Positions 29,950-38,300 of a stretch of DNA of 64,000 bases are shown here, in pieces. The stretch is from contig NZ_HE611016.1 of the NCBI RefSeq assembly GCF_000236865.1, positions 320,846 through 384,845 on the forward strand, written 5' to 3'. This DNA comes from Senegalimassilia anaerobia JC110. GTDB taxonomy: Bacteria; Actinomycetota; Coriobacteriia; Coriobacteriales; Eggerthellaceae. Position 1 is the first letter of the stretch, and every line of letters starts with the position of its first letter. The notes below the pieces were generated by a model. That model searched no databases and was not told the origin of the DNA. It saw only the letters and a program-made list of their open reading frames with translations. The position numbers were made by a program, and so were the translations under genes.

Positions 29950-30774
29950 TTAGCGGAACGGGGAATCGTCGTCTGGGCCCTTTCGTTCCGCAGAGGCCGA
30001 AGGCCGACCGAAGGAGGCTTCGACGTCGGCACGCCAAAGGTCGCCAAGGGCGTTTTCGGGGCCGGGGCCTGCCGCACAGCCGCCCTGGCATGCGCCGAAG
30101 GCTTCGCCGGGCTGCTGGTTTCCACGCATTCGACGTGCGAAATCAAGGTAGCCCTTGATGCTGTAGTGGTTGGCCCCGTCGGAGGCGAGGGTGTGCTCGT
30201 TGTCGCCGTCGACGGTGCCTAAGTAGCCCTCTTCGACCTGTCGCCCGTGCTTGTCGACGATCACGGCGTACCAGTGGCCGGCCTCGCTTGCGGGCTTGCG
30301 CAGCTGGCAGGAAAGCGTCAGCTTCGCCTCGCCGGGCTGCTGGAAAAAAGCGCCCGCGCGGCGGATGTTCTCGATGCGTGTGCCGTCGAGCCAGAAATAC
30401 AGGAAGGGCGCTTCGGTAGCGTCGGCGAGCGCGTCGTTGTCGTTGCTGTAGACGTAACACACAAGCGCACGGTCGGAACTTTTGCCCAACAGGTCGACCT
30501 CGGATTCCTTTAGCTTGAATTGCACGGTGGTCAATGCACGAAGCCCGTTGCTCATGGAGGCGTCGTTGATGGGCGTTGAGGCGGTTTTCACCTGGAAGAA
30601 GAAGGTTTCGGGGGCTGCTTGCGGGTTCTCGAGCTGCGCCTTCAGGTTGAGCGAGACGACGTCCACTCCCATGTCCGCAGGCGGCCGCACGGCGTCGAGC
30701 CCGTTGCGATACAAGGAGCTGACCAGCTGATATTCGCCGGTGTATCCGTGGTAGAGCAGGTTATAGAAGTCCAT
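29950..30774 (-). CDS. PD-(D/E)XK-like protein, DUF4365-like
   Basis: 274 aa. The N-terminal ~150 residues have the layout of a restriction-endonuclease-like fold: Glu14 in a first helix (GYTGEYQLVSSL), Asp38 in GVDVVSLNL, and QVK at 61-63 (FFFQVKT), as in DUF4365 and related nuclease-like families. The middle is beta-rich (LYFWLDGTRIENIRR). The C-terminal ~60 residues are Gly/Pro-rich and low in complexity. It lies 99 bp after an orphan VirD4-like ATPase on the same strand, with a strong hairpin in the gap. Nuclease activity is inferred from the motif layout only. Confidence 0.6.
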   Translation of the reverse strand: MDFYNLLYHGYTGEYQLVSSLYRNGLDAVRPPADMGVDVVSLNLKAQLENPQAAPETFFFQVKTASTPINDASMSNGLRALTTVQFKLKESEVDLLGKSSDRALVCYVYSNDNDALADATEAPFLYFWLDGTRIENIRRAGAFFQQPGEAKLTLSCQLRKPASEAGHWYAVIVDKHGRQVEEGYLGTVDGDNEHTLASDGANHYSIKGYLDFARRMRGNQQPGEAFGACQGGCAAGPGPENALGDLWRADVEASFGRPSASAERKGPDDDSPFR

Positions 30775-30798
30775 GAGGTTCCTTTCGGATGCGGGAAG

Positions 30799-30828
30799 GA
30801 CGCGAGGCGCCGCCGGTGCGGCGCCTCG
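30799..30828. terminator. Strong 13-bp hairpin without T-run
   Basis: CGCGAGGCGCCGC pairs perfectly with GCGGCGCCTCGCG around CGGT. On the minus strand the following bases are TCCTTCC, so it lacks a true U-run. It lies between the VirD4-like gene and the nuclease-like gene and may be an attenuator, mRNA stabiliser or processing site. Confidence 0.6.
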
Positions 30829-30873
30829 CGTGCGGTTTGCCTGCAGGTTATTGTACCTTGCGGCGGCATTACG

Positions 30874-32289
30874 CTAGGCGGCGTTCGCATCCCCGAAAAG
30901 CTCGAGGTCCTCGGGCCCTAGCTCCTCGAAGTCGAAAAACTCCTGGTCGATGTCGTCCAGCCACATCTCCGTAAGGTCTGCACCCGGCTCGGCCTGCCCG
31001 CAGGCCGCAAGGTCGGCGTAACGCGGATGCTGCTCCAGCTGGTAGGCTTTGTCGCACACGGCCGCATGCCCGCGCTGGAACAGCCACCAGCGATCGGTCG
31101 GCGTGGCAAGCAAACTTGCGGCGGGTTTGTTCGCGCGCAAGCTGAAATAGCGCGCCGTCGCCTCGTCCTGAAACCCCAGGACCAGCTGATGGTCGCAGTT
31201 GCCGATGATCGAGTTCGCCGCCGGCTTGCCGTAGCGCGCTTCCAGCTGGCTGACGGTTTGGCAGACGATGGTGCAGCTGATCTCGCGGCTGCGCGTGACG
31301 GACAGGATGTTGTCGAAGTTCGCCACGTTGAGGTTGGCGAAGTCGTCGAGCATCAGCCGAACCGGCACGGCCAGGCGCCCGTCGGGGGAGCCGTGGTCGG
31401 CGGCATCGCACAGGGACGAAAACGCTTGGCGGATGAAAAGGCTGGTCAGGGGGCGCAAGCTGGTGTCCATGTCGTCGATGGTGACGAACAGCGCGCAGTG
31501 CTTGCGGCCAAACTCGTGGAAGTCCACGCGCCGCGGGCATTGGTAGGCGGCCATGGCGCCGGTGAAGCCCAGCGGCAGCAGGCTCGCCGCGATGATGCCG
31601 ACGATACTTGCGTGCATGCGCTCGGCCCTGATCGTCGTTTGGGCCCGCCGGCGCAGCTTCACGGCGTAGCTGCCGGGATTTTTGCGCTCCAGCTCGTCGA
31701 ACAGACGCTCGGCATGCCCGGAGCAGGCTTCATCGAACACGCGGATGACCTCGGCCATGGTCCGGTCCTGCTCGGGCATCGCCTCAAGGACGTAGGCGAT
31801 GTAGCTGGTCAGATAGTTCGCGGCGGCAAGCGCCCAGAACGGGTCGCTCTCGTGGTCTTCGCGCGGGCAGAGCGCGGAGGCGATGGCGATGATGTCCTGC
31901 TCGGCAGGATGCCCGTCTTGACATCGGATGTGGTCGAGCGGGTTGTACCCCAGCGTGCCGTTCATGCCCACAAAGTCGAGCTGGTCCACTTGGTAACCTT
32001 GTTTGCGCAGGTACGGGGCCATTTCGCGATACAAGATGCCCTTGGAGTCGAGCACGATGTAGGAGCCTTGGGCCTGCAACAGGTTCGGCTTCAGGTGGTT
32101 GCGCGTCTTACCGCAGCCCGAGCTGCCAAGCACGAGCACGTTGTTGCTCAGGCCGCTTCGCCACGTGTCGGTGTCGGCCGTGCGGTTGGCCGTGAGCAGC
32201 ATGCTGCCCTGGTAGGCGCTGCGTTCTGCGGCGCCTGCGGGGTCGGTCGGGGCGTTGGCGGCAAAAGCGGGGGTGTTGTTCTTGAGCAT
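30874..32289 (-). CDS. Orphan VirD4/TraG-like ATPase (type IV coupling protein family)
   Basis: 471 aa. Walker A is GSSGCGKT (55-62) and Walker B is LMLDDFANL (~308-316), with the TraG-typical LVLDSKGILYREM and GFQDEATARYFS. The N-terminal transmembrane helices of conjugative coupling proteins are missing, so it should be soluble or peripheral. An acidic tail ends the protein. No relaxase, VirB4 or other secretion gene is in the window. It starts 12 bp after a ClpP-like gene and precedes a PD-(D/E)XK-like gene. Either a remnant of a mobile element or part of a stand-alone system. Confidence 0.8.
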   Translation of the reverse strand: MLKNNTPAFAANAPTDPAGAAERSAYQGSMLLTANRTADTDTWRSGLSNNVLVLGSSGCGKTRNHLKPNLLQAQGSYIVLDSKGILYREMAPYLRKQGYQVDQLDFVGMNGTLGYNPLDHIRCQDGHPAEQDIIAIASALCPREDHESDPFWALAAANYLTSYIAYVLEAMPEQDRTMAEVIRVFDEACSGHAERLFDELERKNPGSYAVKLRRRAQTTIRAERMHASIVGIIAASLLPLGFTGAMAAYQCPRRVDFHEFGRKHCALFVTIDDMDTSLRPLTSLFIRQAFSSLCDAADHGSPDGRLAVPVRLMLDDFANLNVANFDNILSVTRSREISCTIVCQTVSQLEARYGKPAANSIIGNCDHQLVLGFQDEATARYFSLRANKPAASLLATPTDRWWLFQRGHAAVCDKAYQLEQHPRYADLAACGQAEPGADLTEMWLDDIDQEFFDFEELGPEDLELFGDANAA

Positions 32290-32301
32290 GGTTGCCTCTC
32301 C

Positions 32302-32889
32302 TTACAGCTCGTGGATCACGCGGTCGGCCAGACCGGCTTCGACGGCGGCTTCGGCTTCGAAGTAGGTGTCTTGCGCGGTTAGCTGGAACACCTGGTCAAG
32401 CGTCATGCCGGTGTGCTCGGCGATCACGGCGGCCGTGATGTCGCGGATGCGCATGAGGTCGTCGGCGCGCGCCTTCACGGATAGCGCGCTGCCGCCCATG
32501 GAGCCGATGAGCGGGTCGTGGATCATGACGCGGCTGTGGGGCAGCATGTCACGTCGGTCTCCTGCGACGAACAGCAACGCCGCCATACTGGCCGCCGTGC
32601 CGATGCACACGGTGTGCACCGGGCAGGAGATGGCGCGCATGACGTCGTAGAGCGCAAGCCCCGACTGCACCTCGCCGCCGGGGCTGTTGATAAACAGCGT
32701 GACGGGTGCTTGCGGGTCGCATTTCTGCAGGTGAAGCAGGCAGCGCGCGGCGCAGGCGACCGAGCTCGCGTCGATGGGGCCGGCCAGCTCGATCTGGCGG
32801 TCGGCCAGCATCTGGTCGCGCACGTCGAAGCGCTGGATGCCTTCGCAGGTTTCATGCAGGATGAGTGGGGAATAGGTGGAAACGCACAT
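32302..32889 (-). CDS. Accessory ClpP-like serine protease
   Basis: 195 aa with the ClpP fold and an intact triad by alignment to family motifs: Ser101 in GTAASMAAL, His124 in MIHDPLIG, and Asp174 in AQDTYFEAEAA. The oxyanion region is INSPGGEVQSG. The N-terminal ~25 residues differ from housekeeping ClpP, which forms the gate and AAA+ docking site. No clpX or tig is adjacent; instead the next gene, 12 bp away, is a VirD4-like ATPase. AAAGGA precedes ATG 32889. Related ClpP-like proteins occur on mobile elements and as phage head-maturation proteases; this context fits neither exactly. Confidence 0.85.
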   Translation of the reverse strand: MCVSTYSPLILHETCEGIQRFDVRDQMLADRQIELAGPIDASSVACAARCLLHLQKCDPQAPVTLFINSPGGEVQSGLALYDVMRAISCPVHTVCIGTAASMAALLFVAGDRRDMLPHSRVMIHDPLIGSMGGSALSVKARADDLMRIRDITAAVIAEHTGMTLDQVFQLTAQDTYFEAEAAVEAGLADRVIHEL

Positions 32890-33042
32890 GTTCGATCCTT
32901 TCGAGGGCGCAGGTTACCGAAGACCGCGTGACGAGGCATGGGTGCGCGCTGCCGCCGTGCCGCATTGCGTCGCGCTATCCTGGAAGCGGCGCAGCAGCGT
33001 TGCCGGCCGACGGGGATGCGCAACGCAAAGCTGCGGCTTTCG

Positions 33043-33183
33043 TCATGCAGTAAGCAGCGCGAAGACGCGCTGAGCAAGACGACAGGGCGCAACAAGCCAC
33101 GCTTGCGGTCGCATATCGGCTTCTTCTTCAGTTGTGGTGGTGAAACTTGATGGGCCGATCAGCCTGACGCCGACGTGCGTCAT
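33043..33183 (-). CDS. Candidate 46-aa leader ORF upstream of the ClpP-like gene
   Basis: The ORF starts MTHVGVRLIGPSSF and has AAGGA 8 nt before its ATG, just downstream of a good minus-strand promoter. It contains a Thr/Glu-rich stretch (TTTTEEEAD) and a C-terminal hydrophobic segment. I recognise no family. It may be a leader peptide, a small protein of the cluster, or chance. The remaining ~150 bp to the ClpP start appears non-coding. Confidence 0.35.
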   Translation of the reverse strand: MTHVGVRLIGPSSFTTTTEEEADMRPQAWLVAPCRLAQRVFALLTA

Positions 33184-33230
33184 TTCATCGGTCCTTGAAG
33201 AATAGGGCTTTCGCCCTCGGGTGCATCCCA

Positions 33231-33261
33231 ACTATAGCACAAGCGTTCGGGGTACTGTCAA
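33231..33261 (-). promoter_or_regulatory. Promoter for the ClpP/VirD4-like cluster
   Basis: On the minus strand TTGACA (33261-33256) and GCTATA (33238-33233) are 17 nt apart; TATAGT overlapping it gives a 19-nt spacer. A GGGC-GAAA-GCCC hairpin follows early in the transcript. Confidence 0.6.
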
Positions 33262-33395
33262 TCCCCTGATTCTTGTTTTTCCGATGCGTCCGATAACCGG
33301 TGATAATCGGTCACCGGCTGGGGATGGGATTTGGCCGCCGTGTGGCGGGTTGAGGGACAGCGGCCGGCGTGCAACCCGCGGGTTCGGTGTGGCAG

Positions 33396-34277
33396 CTATC
33401 GATGGGTTTCGGCCAGGTAGCGTAGGCGTTCGGCTTCGCGGTTGCGGGCCTCGGATGCGCAGGCGCCGGCGAAGGGGGCGTTTTCCGGGTCGAGACATTG
33501 CTCGATCGGCACGCTGACCGGGTGGAACAGCACCTGGACGTTCTTGCCGCGGTCGGCTGCCAGGCTTTCGAACGCATCCAGGAGCGGCCAATCGACCGTG
33601 TCCATGGCGCCCGAGAGCACCACGCCGCAGAACAGCGGGACCTCGCATGCGGCGGGCATCTTGCCGCGGTTCTTGCGCCACAACCACGTGATGAGCGCAT
33701 CCTTCGCCAGGTTGACAGGAGGCATGTTGCTGCCGGCAGCACGGTGCGGCGCCAAAGGCTCGATGGGGCAGCGCAGATGCGTGACCGTGACCCCCAGCTC
33801 CGCAACTGCCTGGGAAAGCGCGTCGAACACGGCCGGCACCGCATGCGTGTGCTGGTGGCTATCCACGCGCATCGTACGTTTCATCTGGGGAAATGCGGTC
33901 AGATAACGCTGAATCTGCGCAACGCATTCGCGCTGGAGCTGTTGACGGAACGCCCAGCGCTGCGCACCCATCGACAGTTTCAGAAGGCCGACGAAATCGT
34001 TGGCGAACGTGCCGCGCTGGTTGACCAACAGGGGAACCTCCGCAACCGGCGCGCACGGACGGCCCTCGACCAGGTTGAGGTGCAACGCCATGGCAAGCTT
34101 GCCGGATTCCACGTAGGGCCGCGCCATCTCGGCGGCCGCCTCGAAGGCGGGGCTGTTCGCGAAGATGCTGACCGACGACAACGCGCCCTGGCCGCCGCAA
34201 ACCTGCGACAGCTTAAGGATGTCGGCGGCCTGCTGTTCGGTAATGCCGTAGTCGTCCGCATGGAACGTGACGCTCAT
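33396..34277 (-). CDS. ChbG/HpnK (YdjC-like) carbohydrate deacetylase
   Basis: 293 aa. Signatures of the family are HADDYG at the N-terminus (metal-binding Asp), ALHLNLVEG, and DSHQHTHAVP (metal-binding His). Members remove acetyl groups from N-acetylated sugars or hopanoid-linked GlcNAc. GAGGGG precedes ATG 34277. It is divergent from a GT39-like glycosyltransferase across 143 bp, so both may act on cell-surface glycans, though the substrate is unknown. Confidence 0.88.
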   Translation of the reverse strand: MSVTFHADDYGITEQQAADILKLSQVCGGQGALSSVSIFANSPAFEAAAEMARPYVESGKLAMALHLNLVEGRPCAPVAEVPLLVNQRGTFANDFVGLLKLSMGAQRWAFRQQLQRECVAQIQRYLTAFPQMKRTMRVDSHQHTHAVPAVFDALSQAVAELGVTVTHLRCPIEPLAPHRAAGSNMPPVNLAKDALITWLWRKNRGKMPAACEVPLFCGVVLSGAMDTVDWPLLDAFESLAADRGKNVQVLFHPVSVPIEQCLDPENAPFAGACASEARNREAERLRYLAETHR

Positions 34278-34420
34278 AATGCCCCTCTTACCTTATCTAC
34301 CTGCGGTTGTGAAAACCCTAGGGTAGCCCCCGGGTTTTTCTACGCAGGTTATTCCCGCTTGTGCATGCAATGTTAGACTAGCAGCGCATTATGACAGGTT
34401 TCTAGGCGAAGGCAAACAAC

Positions 34421-36247
34421 ATGAAGCTCTCACGCGGCGCGCACGTACGTTTATCATCAAGCGCGTTCCATATCCTCCTGCTTGTTGCAGGTGCCGCCTT
34501 CTTGCTCGCCGACGCGTTCCACGGCAACGTGTGGTTCGACGAAAGCTACTCGGTGGGAATCGCAAACCACAGCTTCGCCGACATCTGGTACTACAGTTCC
34601 GGAGACGTGCACCCCGTGTTGATCTACTGGGCGCTGCACGTGCTGAACCTGGTGTTCGGGCAGAACATCACCATATATCGCCTGTTCACCGTGGCGGGCG
34701 CCATCGCTATGGCGGTGCTGGGATATACCCATGTTCGTCGCGACCATGGCTGGGCGACCGGCGTGCTGTTCAGCTTCTTCGCCCTGTTCACGCCTTACAT
34801 TTCGCTGATGGCCGTTGAGATCCGCATGTACTCATGGGCCACGTTCGCCGTGATGCTGTGCTTTATCTACGCCATACGCATCATCGGCACGCAGTTGGCC
34901 ACGCCGCCGGCACGCATCGCGGAGGCAGCTCGGGGGCTTAAATGCTGGGCGGGCACGCCGCGGCGCTGGTGGATCACGTGCTTCGCGTCCAGCTTGGCGT
35001 GCGCGTACCTGCATTATTTCGGCGCCATGTCGGCGTTCATGATCAATGTCGTGCTGCTATTCGCACTTGGGGCGCGTGCTTGGCGGCATCGCAAGAGCGG
35101 CTCCAATCCGCTGCCTGAGCAGGCCGTTTGCGCGGGCGCACCGCTGCGCGTGCTGATCATCGGCTGCGTTGCCCAGGTAGCGCTGTACCTGCCGTGGATC
35201 GTCACCGCCGTGACCAGCCAGATGGGCGTGGTAGGTGGCACCTACTGGGCGAAGATCGTGTTCCCGACCACCTATATCGAGCTGGCCACGTACGCGTTTT
35301 TGACGAGCCCCTTGTCGTTTGCGGCGCGCGGCAGCTACGGTGTGGTGCCGCAGGTGCTCGTGCAGGGCATCGGTTATGCCGCCGCGGTGGTGCTGGCGTT
35401 CTTGATCGCGTGGGCAGCGCGTTGGGCCGCATGGCGCATCGGGCTGCATCGCGCAGCGCGCAAGCAGCAGATCGCGGCGGCGAAGGCGCAGCGCACGGAC
35501 GGAGCCGCGAGCGCGAGCGCGAGCGCGGCCGCCTACCCCGTGAAGCATCTGCGCTTGAAGCGCTTTTACGCGTGGCTCGTCTCCGATCCTATTGCGCCGG
35601 TAGCTGCTGCGCTGGTGGTGTACTTCGGCGTGTTCGCCATTTCCTGGACGGCGTCCATGGTCATGAACTCGATGATCTTGTATTACCGCTACTTGTTCGT
35701 GGCCATCGGCCCGCTGCTGTTCGCCATTGCGGCGGTGCTGTCGCATGTGCGTACGAAACCGCTGGTGGCAGGCGTGGTGGCAGTCACGCTGGCGGCTTCC
35801 GTGGTGAACCAGGCGCTGCTTGTGCGCGATGACTACGACCCGGCCAACAACGTTCCCGTGCAGCAGTTCCGCGAAACGGTCGACCGCGTTGCCGACCAGA
35901 ACGGCGGCCAGTCGCCCCTGGTTGTGTCCACCGATATCGGCTACATGGGCGTCACATCGGTCATGTGCCCCGACATCCCGCAAACCTATATGGATTGGCA
36001 GAAGGGCAACTGGGACCGTGCGTACATGGCGTATTCGCCCACGCTTGTCAGCAAGATGAGCTGGGAAATCATCTTCAACAACTTCCATGGCACCTTCATC
36101 TGCCTGGGCCAGGCGCAAAACGACAGCCTGCCGCGCGACATTTCCGACCTCAGCCAAAAGGACGGCTTCAACCTGGTGGAATACCACACTTACTACCGCC
36201 CCTACGAACGCACCTGGATGACCGTCGCCGTGATGACCAAGTCGTAG
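34421..36247 (+). CDS. GT-C membrane glycosyltransferase (GT39-like)
   Basis: 608 aa with roughly eleven hydrophobic helices. The first extracytoplasmic loop has FDESYSVG (Asp40-Glu41), the acidic pair that serves as catalytic base in GT-C enzymes, followed by DVHPVLIYW, also typical of GT39 proteins. A cytoplasmic insert (~345-385) is Ala/Ser- and Lys-rich. It should transfer a sugar from a polyprenyl-phosphate donor to a surface acceptor. Last residues form an extracytoplasmic domain. It is divergent from the deacetylase gene. Confidence 0.85.
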   Translation: MKLSRGAHVRLSSSAFHILLLVAGAAFLLADAFHGNVWFDESYSVGIANHSFADIWYYSSGDVHPVLIYWALHVLNLVFGQNITIYRLFTVAGAIAMAVLGYTHVRRDHGWATGVLFSFFALFTPYISLMAVEIRMYSWATFAVMLCFIYAIRIIGTQLATPPARIAEAARGLKCWAGTPRRWWITCFASSLACAYLHYFGAMSAFMINVVLLFALGARAWRHRKSGSNPLPEQAVCAGAPLRVLIIGCVAQVALYLPWIVTAVTSQMGVVGGTYWAKIVFPTTYIELATYAFLTSPLSFAARGSYGVVPQVLVQGIGYAAAVVLAFLIAWAARWAAWRIGLHRAARKQQIAAAKAQRTDGAASASASAAAYPVKHLRLKRFYAWLVSDPIAPVAAALVVYFGVFAISWTASMVMNSMILYYRYLFVAIGPLLFAIAAVLSHVRTKPLVAGVVAVTLAASVVNQALLVRDDYDPANNVPVQQFRETVDRVADQNGGQSPLVVSTDIGYMGVTSVMCPDIPQTYMDWQKGNWDRAYMAYSPTLVSKMSWEIIFNNFHGTFICLGQAQNDSLPRDISDLSQKDGFNLVEYHTYYRPYERTWMTVAVMTKS

Positions 36248-36392
36248 GCGGGCAGCATTGCGAGGCTCGGGCGATAGTTGGCTGGGCATTTGATATCATG
36301 GTGCGTTGGAATCGATGCAGGTCCTTGGTCGCGTTCGCGCTTTTGGCGCGGTTGCGGCCAAGGCGCTTATATATGCAAGGAAGTTGGTACCT

Positions 36393-38216
36393 ATGGCGTT
36401 TATGCTGGGCTGCGAGAAAGTGCGCGTGGATTTCCCCACGAAAACGGTGTTCGAAAGCGTGTCGCTGGGCGTTGACGAGGGCGATCGCATCGGCATCGTG
36501 GGCCGCAACGGCGACGGCAAGTCCACGCTGCTGTCGGTGATGGCGGGCATGCTCGAGCCCGACGAGGGCCGCGTGCTGCGCAACGGTGCCGTGCGCGTGG
36601 GCGTGCTAGGGCAGTTCGACAAGCTGAGCGACGACGACACCGTCGAGCGCGCCGTGGTGGGCGATATCCCCGAATACGAATGGGCCGGCGACGCGCGCAT
36701 CCGCGACATCATCGCAGGCCTTGCCAGCGACATCCCTTGGGATGCGAAGGTGGGCACGCTTTCCGGCGGCCAGCGCCGCCGCGTCGACCTGGTGCGCCTG
36801 CTCATCGGCGACTGGGACATTCTGGCACTTGACGAGCCTACCAACCATCTGGACGTTCGCGCCATTACCTGGCTGGCGAACCATCTGAAGAACCGCTGGC
36901 GCGCCGGTCAGGGCGCATTGCTGGTGGTCACGCACGACCGCTGGTTTTTGGACGAGGTGTGCACGCGCATGTGGGAGGTGCACGACCGCGTGGTCGAGCC
37001 GTTCGAAGGCGGCTTCTCCGCGTACATCCTGCAGCGCGTCGAGCGCGACCGTTTGGCTGCTCTGGCAGAGGAGAAGCGGCAGAACGCCCTGCGCCGCGAG
37101 CTTGCCTGGCTGGCGCGCGGCCCGAAGGCTCGCGGAACGAAGCCGAAGTTCCGCGTGGACGCCGCGCACGAGCTGATCGCCGACGTGCCGCCGTTGCGCA
37201 ACGAGCTGGAGCTCAAGCGCATGGCCATGGCGCGCCTGGGCAAGCAGGTGGTGGAGCTGAAGAACGTCACGGTGCGCTTCGACGGCAAGCCCGCGCCTGT
37301 GCTCGACGGCGTGGACTGGATCATCGGGCCTGGCGATCGTTACGGCATCGTCGGCGCCAACGGCGTGGGCAAAACCACGCTTTTGAAGGTGATCCAGGGC
37401 GTGCAGGCGCCCACATCGGGCTTCGTGAAGATCGGCAAAACGGTGAAGTTCGCGGTGCTGTCGCAGCATCTGGACAACCTCACCCGCTTCGGTGACGACC
37501 GCGTTCGTCAGGTGATTAGCAACTACACGCGCCGCATGATGCTCGACGGCAAGGAGATGACACCTGCGCAGCTGTTGGAGAAGCTGGGCTTCTCGCGTGC
37601 CGACCTTAACGAGCCGGTGTGCGACCTGTCCGGCGGTCAAAAGCGCCGTCTGGCCCTTATGCTCATCTTGCTCGACGAGCCAAACGTGCTCATCCTGGAC
37701 GAGCCGGGCAACGACATGGACACCGACATGCTGGCCGCCATCGAGGAGCTGTTGGACGCATGGCCGGGCACGCTGCTTTTGGTCACGCACGACCGCTTCC
37801 TGATGGAACGCGTCACCGATCATCAATTCGCCCTGGTAGATGGGCATATCCGCCACTTGCCGCGCGGCGTTGACGAGTACCTGGAGATGTCGGCACGCGC
37901 GCCGAAGCCGGTTGCGCACGCAAAGGCGCCGCAGGGCACAGCGGCAAGCGAGAGCGCGAAGGACGCTGCTGCCGGCGACGGCCCGCAGCTTTCCGGCGGC
38001 GAGATCCGCGAGCTGAAGAAGCGCATGCGCAGCTGCGAGAACAAGACGAACACGCTGCGCGGCAAGATCGAGCAGGCACAGGCCGACATGGCAGCCGCTG
38101 ACCCGTCCGATTTCGAGGCGCTTGGCAAGTTCCAGCAGCAGATCGACGACTTCCAAGCCCAAATCGACGAGCTTGATGAGCAGTGGCTCGAAGCCGCTGA
38201 GGCGCTAGGGGAGTAG
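36393..38216 (+). CDS. ABC-F family ATPase
   Basis: 607 aa with two ABC cassettes and no membrane domain. Walker A motifs are GRNGDGKST and GANGVGKTT; signature motifs are LSGGQRRR and LSGGQKRR; Walker B segments are LALDEPTNHLD and LILDEPGNDMD. A charged linker and C-terminal coiled coil (~550-607) resemble Uup-type ABC-F proteins. The family acts on ribosomes or, for some, confers antibiotic protection; specificity is not readable here. ATG 36393 (MAFMLGCEKV) follows AAGGAAG; the upstream ATG at 36306 would add a non-family extension. Confidence 0.92.
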   Translation: MAFMLGCEKVRVDFPTKTVFESVSLGVDEGDRIGIVGRNGDGKSTLLSVMAGMLEPDEGRVLRNGAVRVGVLGQFDKLSDDDTVERAVVGDIPEYEWAGDARIRDIIAGLASDIPWDAKVGTLSGGQRRRVDLVRLLIGDWDILALDEPTNHLDVRAITWLANHLKNRWRAGQGALLVVTHDRWFLDEVCTRMWEVHDRVVEPFEGGFSAYILQRVERDRLAALAEEKRQNALRRELAWLARGPKARGTKPKFRVDAAHELIADVPPLRNELELKRMAMARLGKQVVELKNVTVRFDGKPAPVLDGVDWIIGPGDRYGIVGANGVGKTTLLKVIQGVQAPTSGFVKIGKTVKFAVLSQHLDNLTRFGDDRVRQVISNYTRRMMLDGKEMTPAQLLEKLGFSRADLNEPVCDLSGGQKRRLALMLILLDEPNVLILDEPGNDMDTDMLAAIEELLDAWPGTLLLVTHDRFLMERVTDHQFALVDGHIRHLPRGVDEYLEMSARAPKPVAHAKAPQGTAASESAKDAAAGDGPQLSGGEIRELKKRMRSCENKTNTLRGKIEQAQADMAAADPSDFEALGKFQQQIDDFQAQIDELDEQWLEAAEALGE

Positions 38217-38221
38217 GGCAC

Positions 38222-38262
38222 GCAAAAGCGCCTCGGACCGCAGATGCCCGAGGCGCTTTTGA
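38222..38262. terminator. Bidirectional terminator
   Basis: AAAAGCGCCTCGG (38224-38236) pairs with CCGAGGCGCTTTT (38248-38260), between convergent ABC-F and SDR genes, with A- and T-runs on both sides. Confidence 0.9.
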
Positions 38263-38300
38263 TATTCCACCGGAGGGATCCGGGTAGAATCGGAAATAGG

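Noticed and set aside
30874-32289. A conjugative element or ICE
   Set aside because: Only one VirD4-like gene is present; relaxase, VirB4, integrase and attachment sites were not seen.
32302-32889. Housekeeping clpP
   Set aside because: No tig or clpX neighbours, a divergent N-terminus, and linkage to a VirD4-like ATPase indicate an accessory protease.
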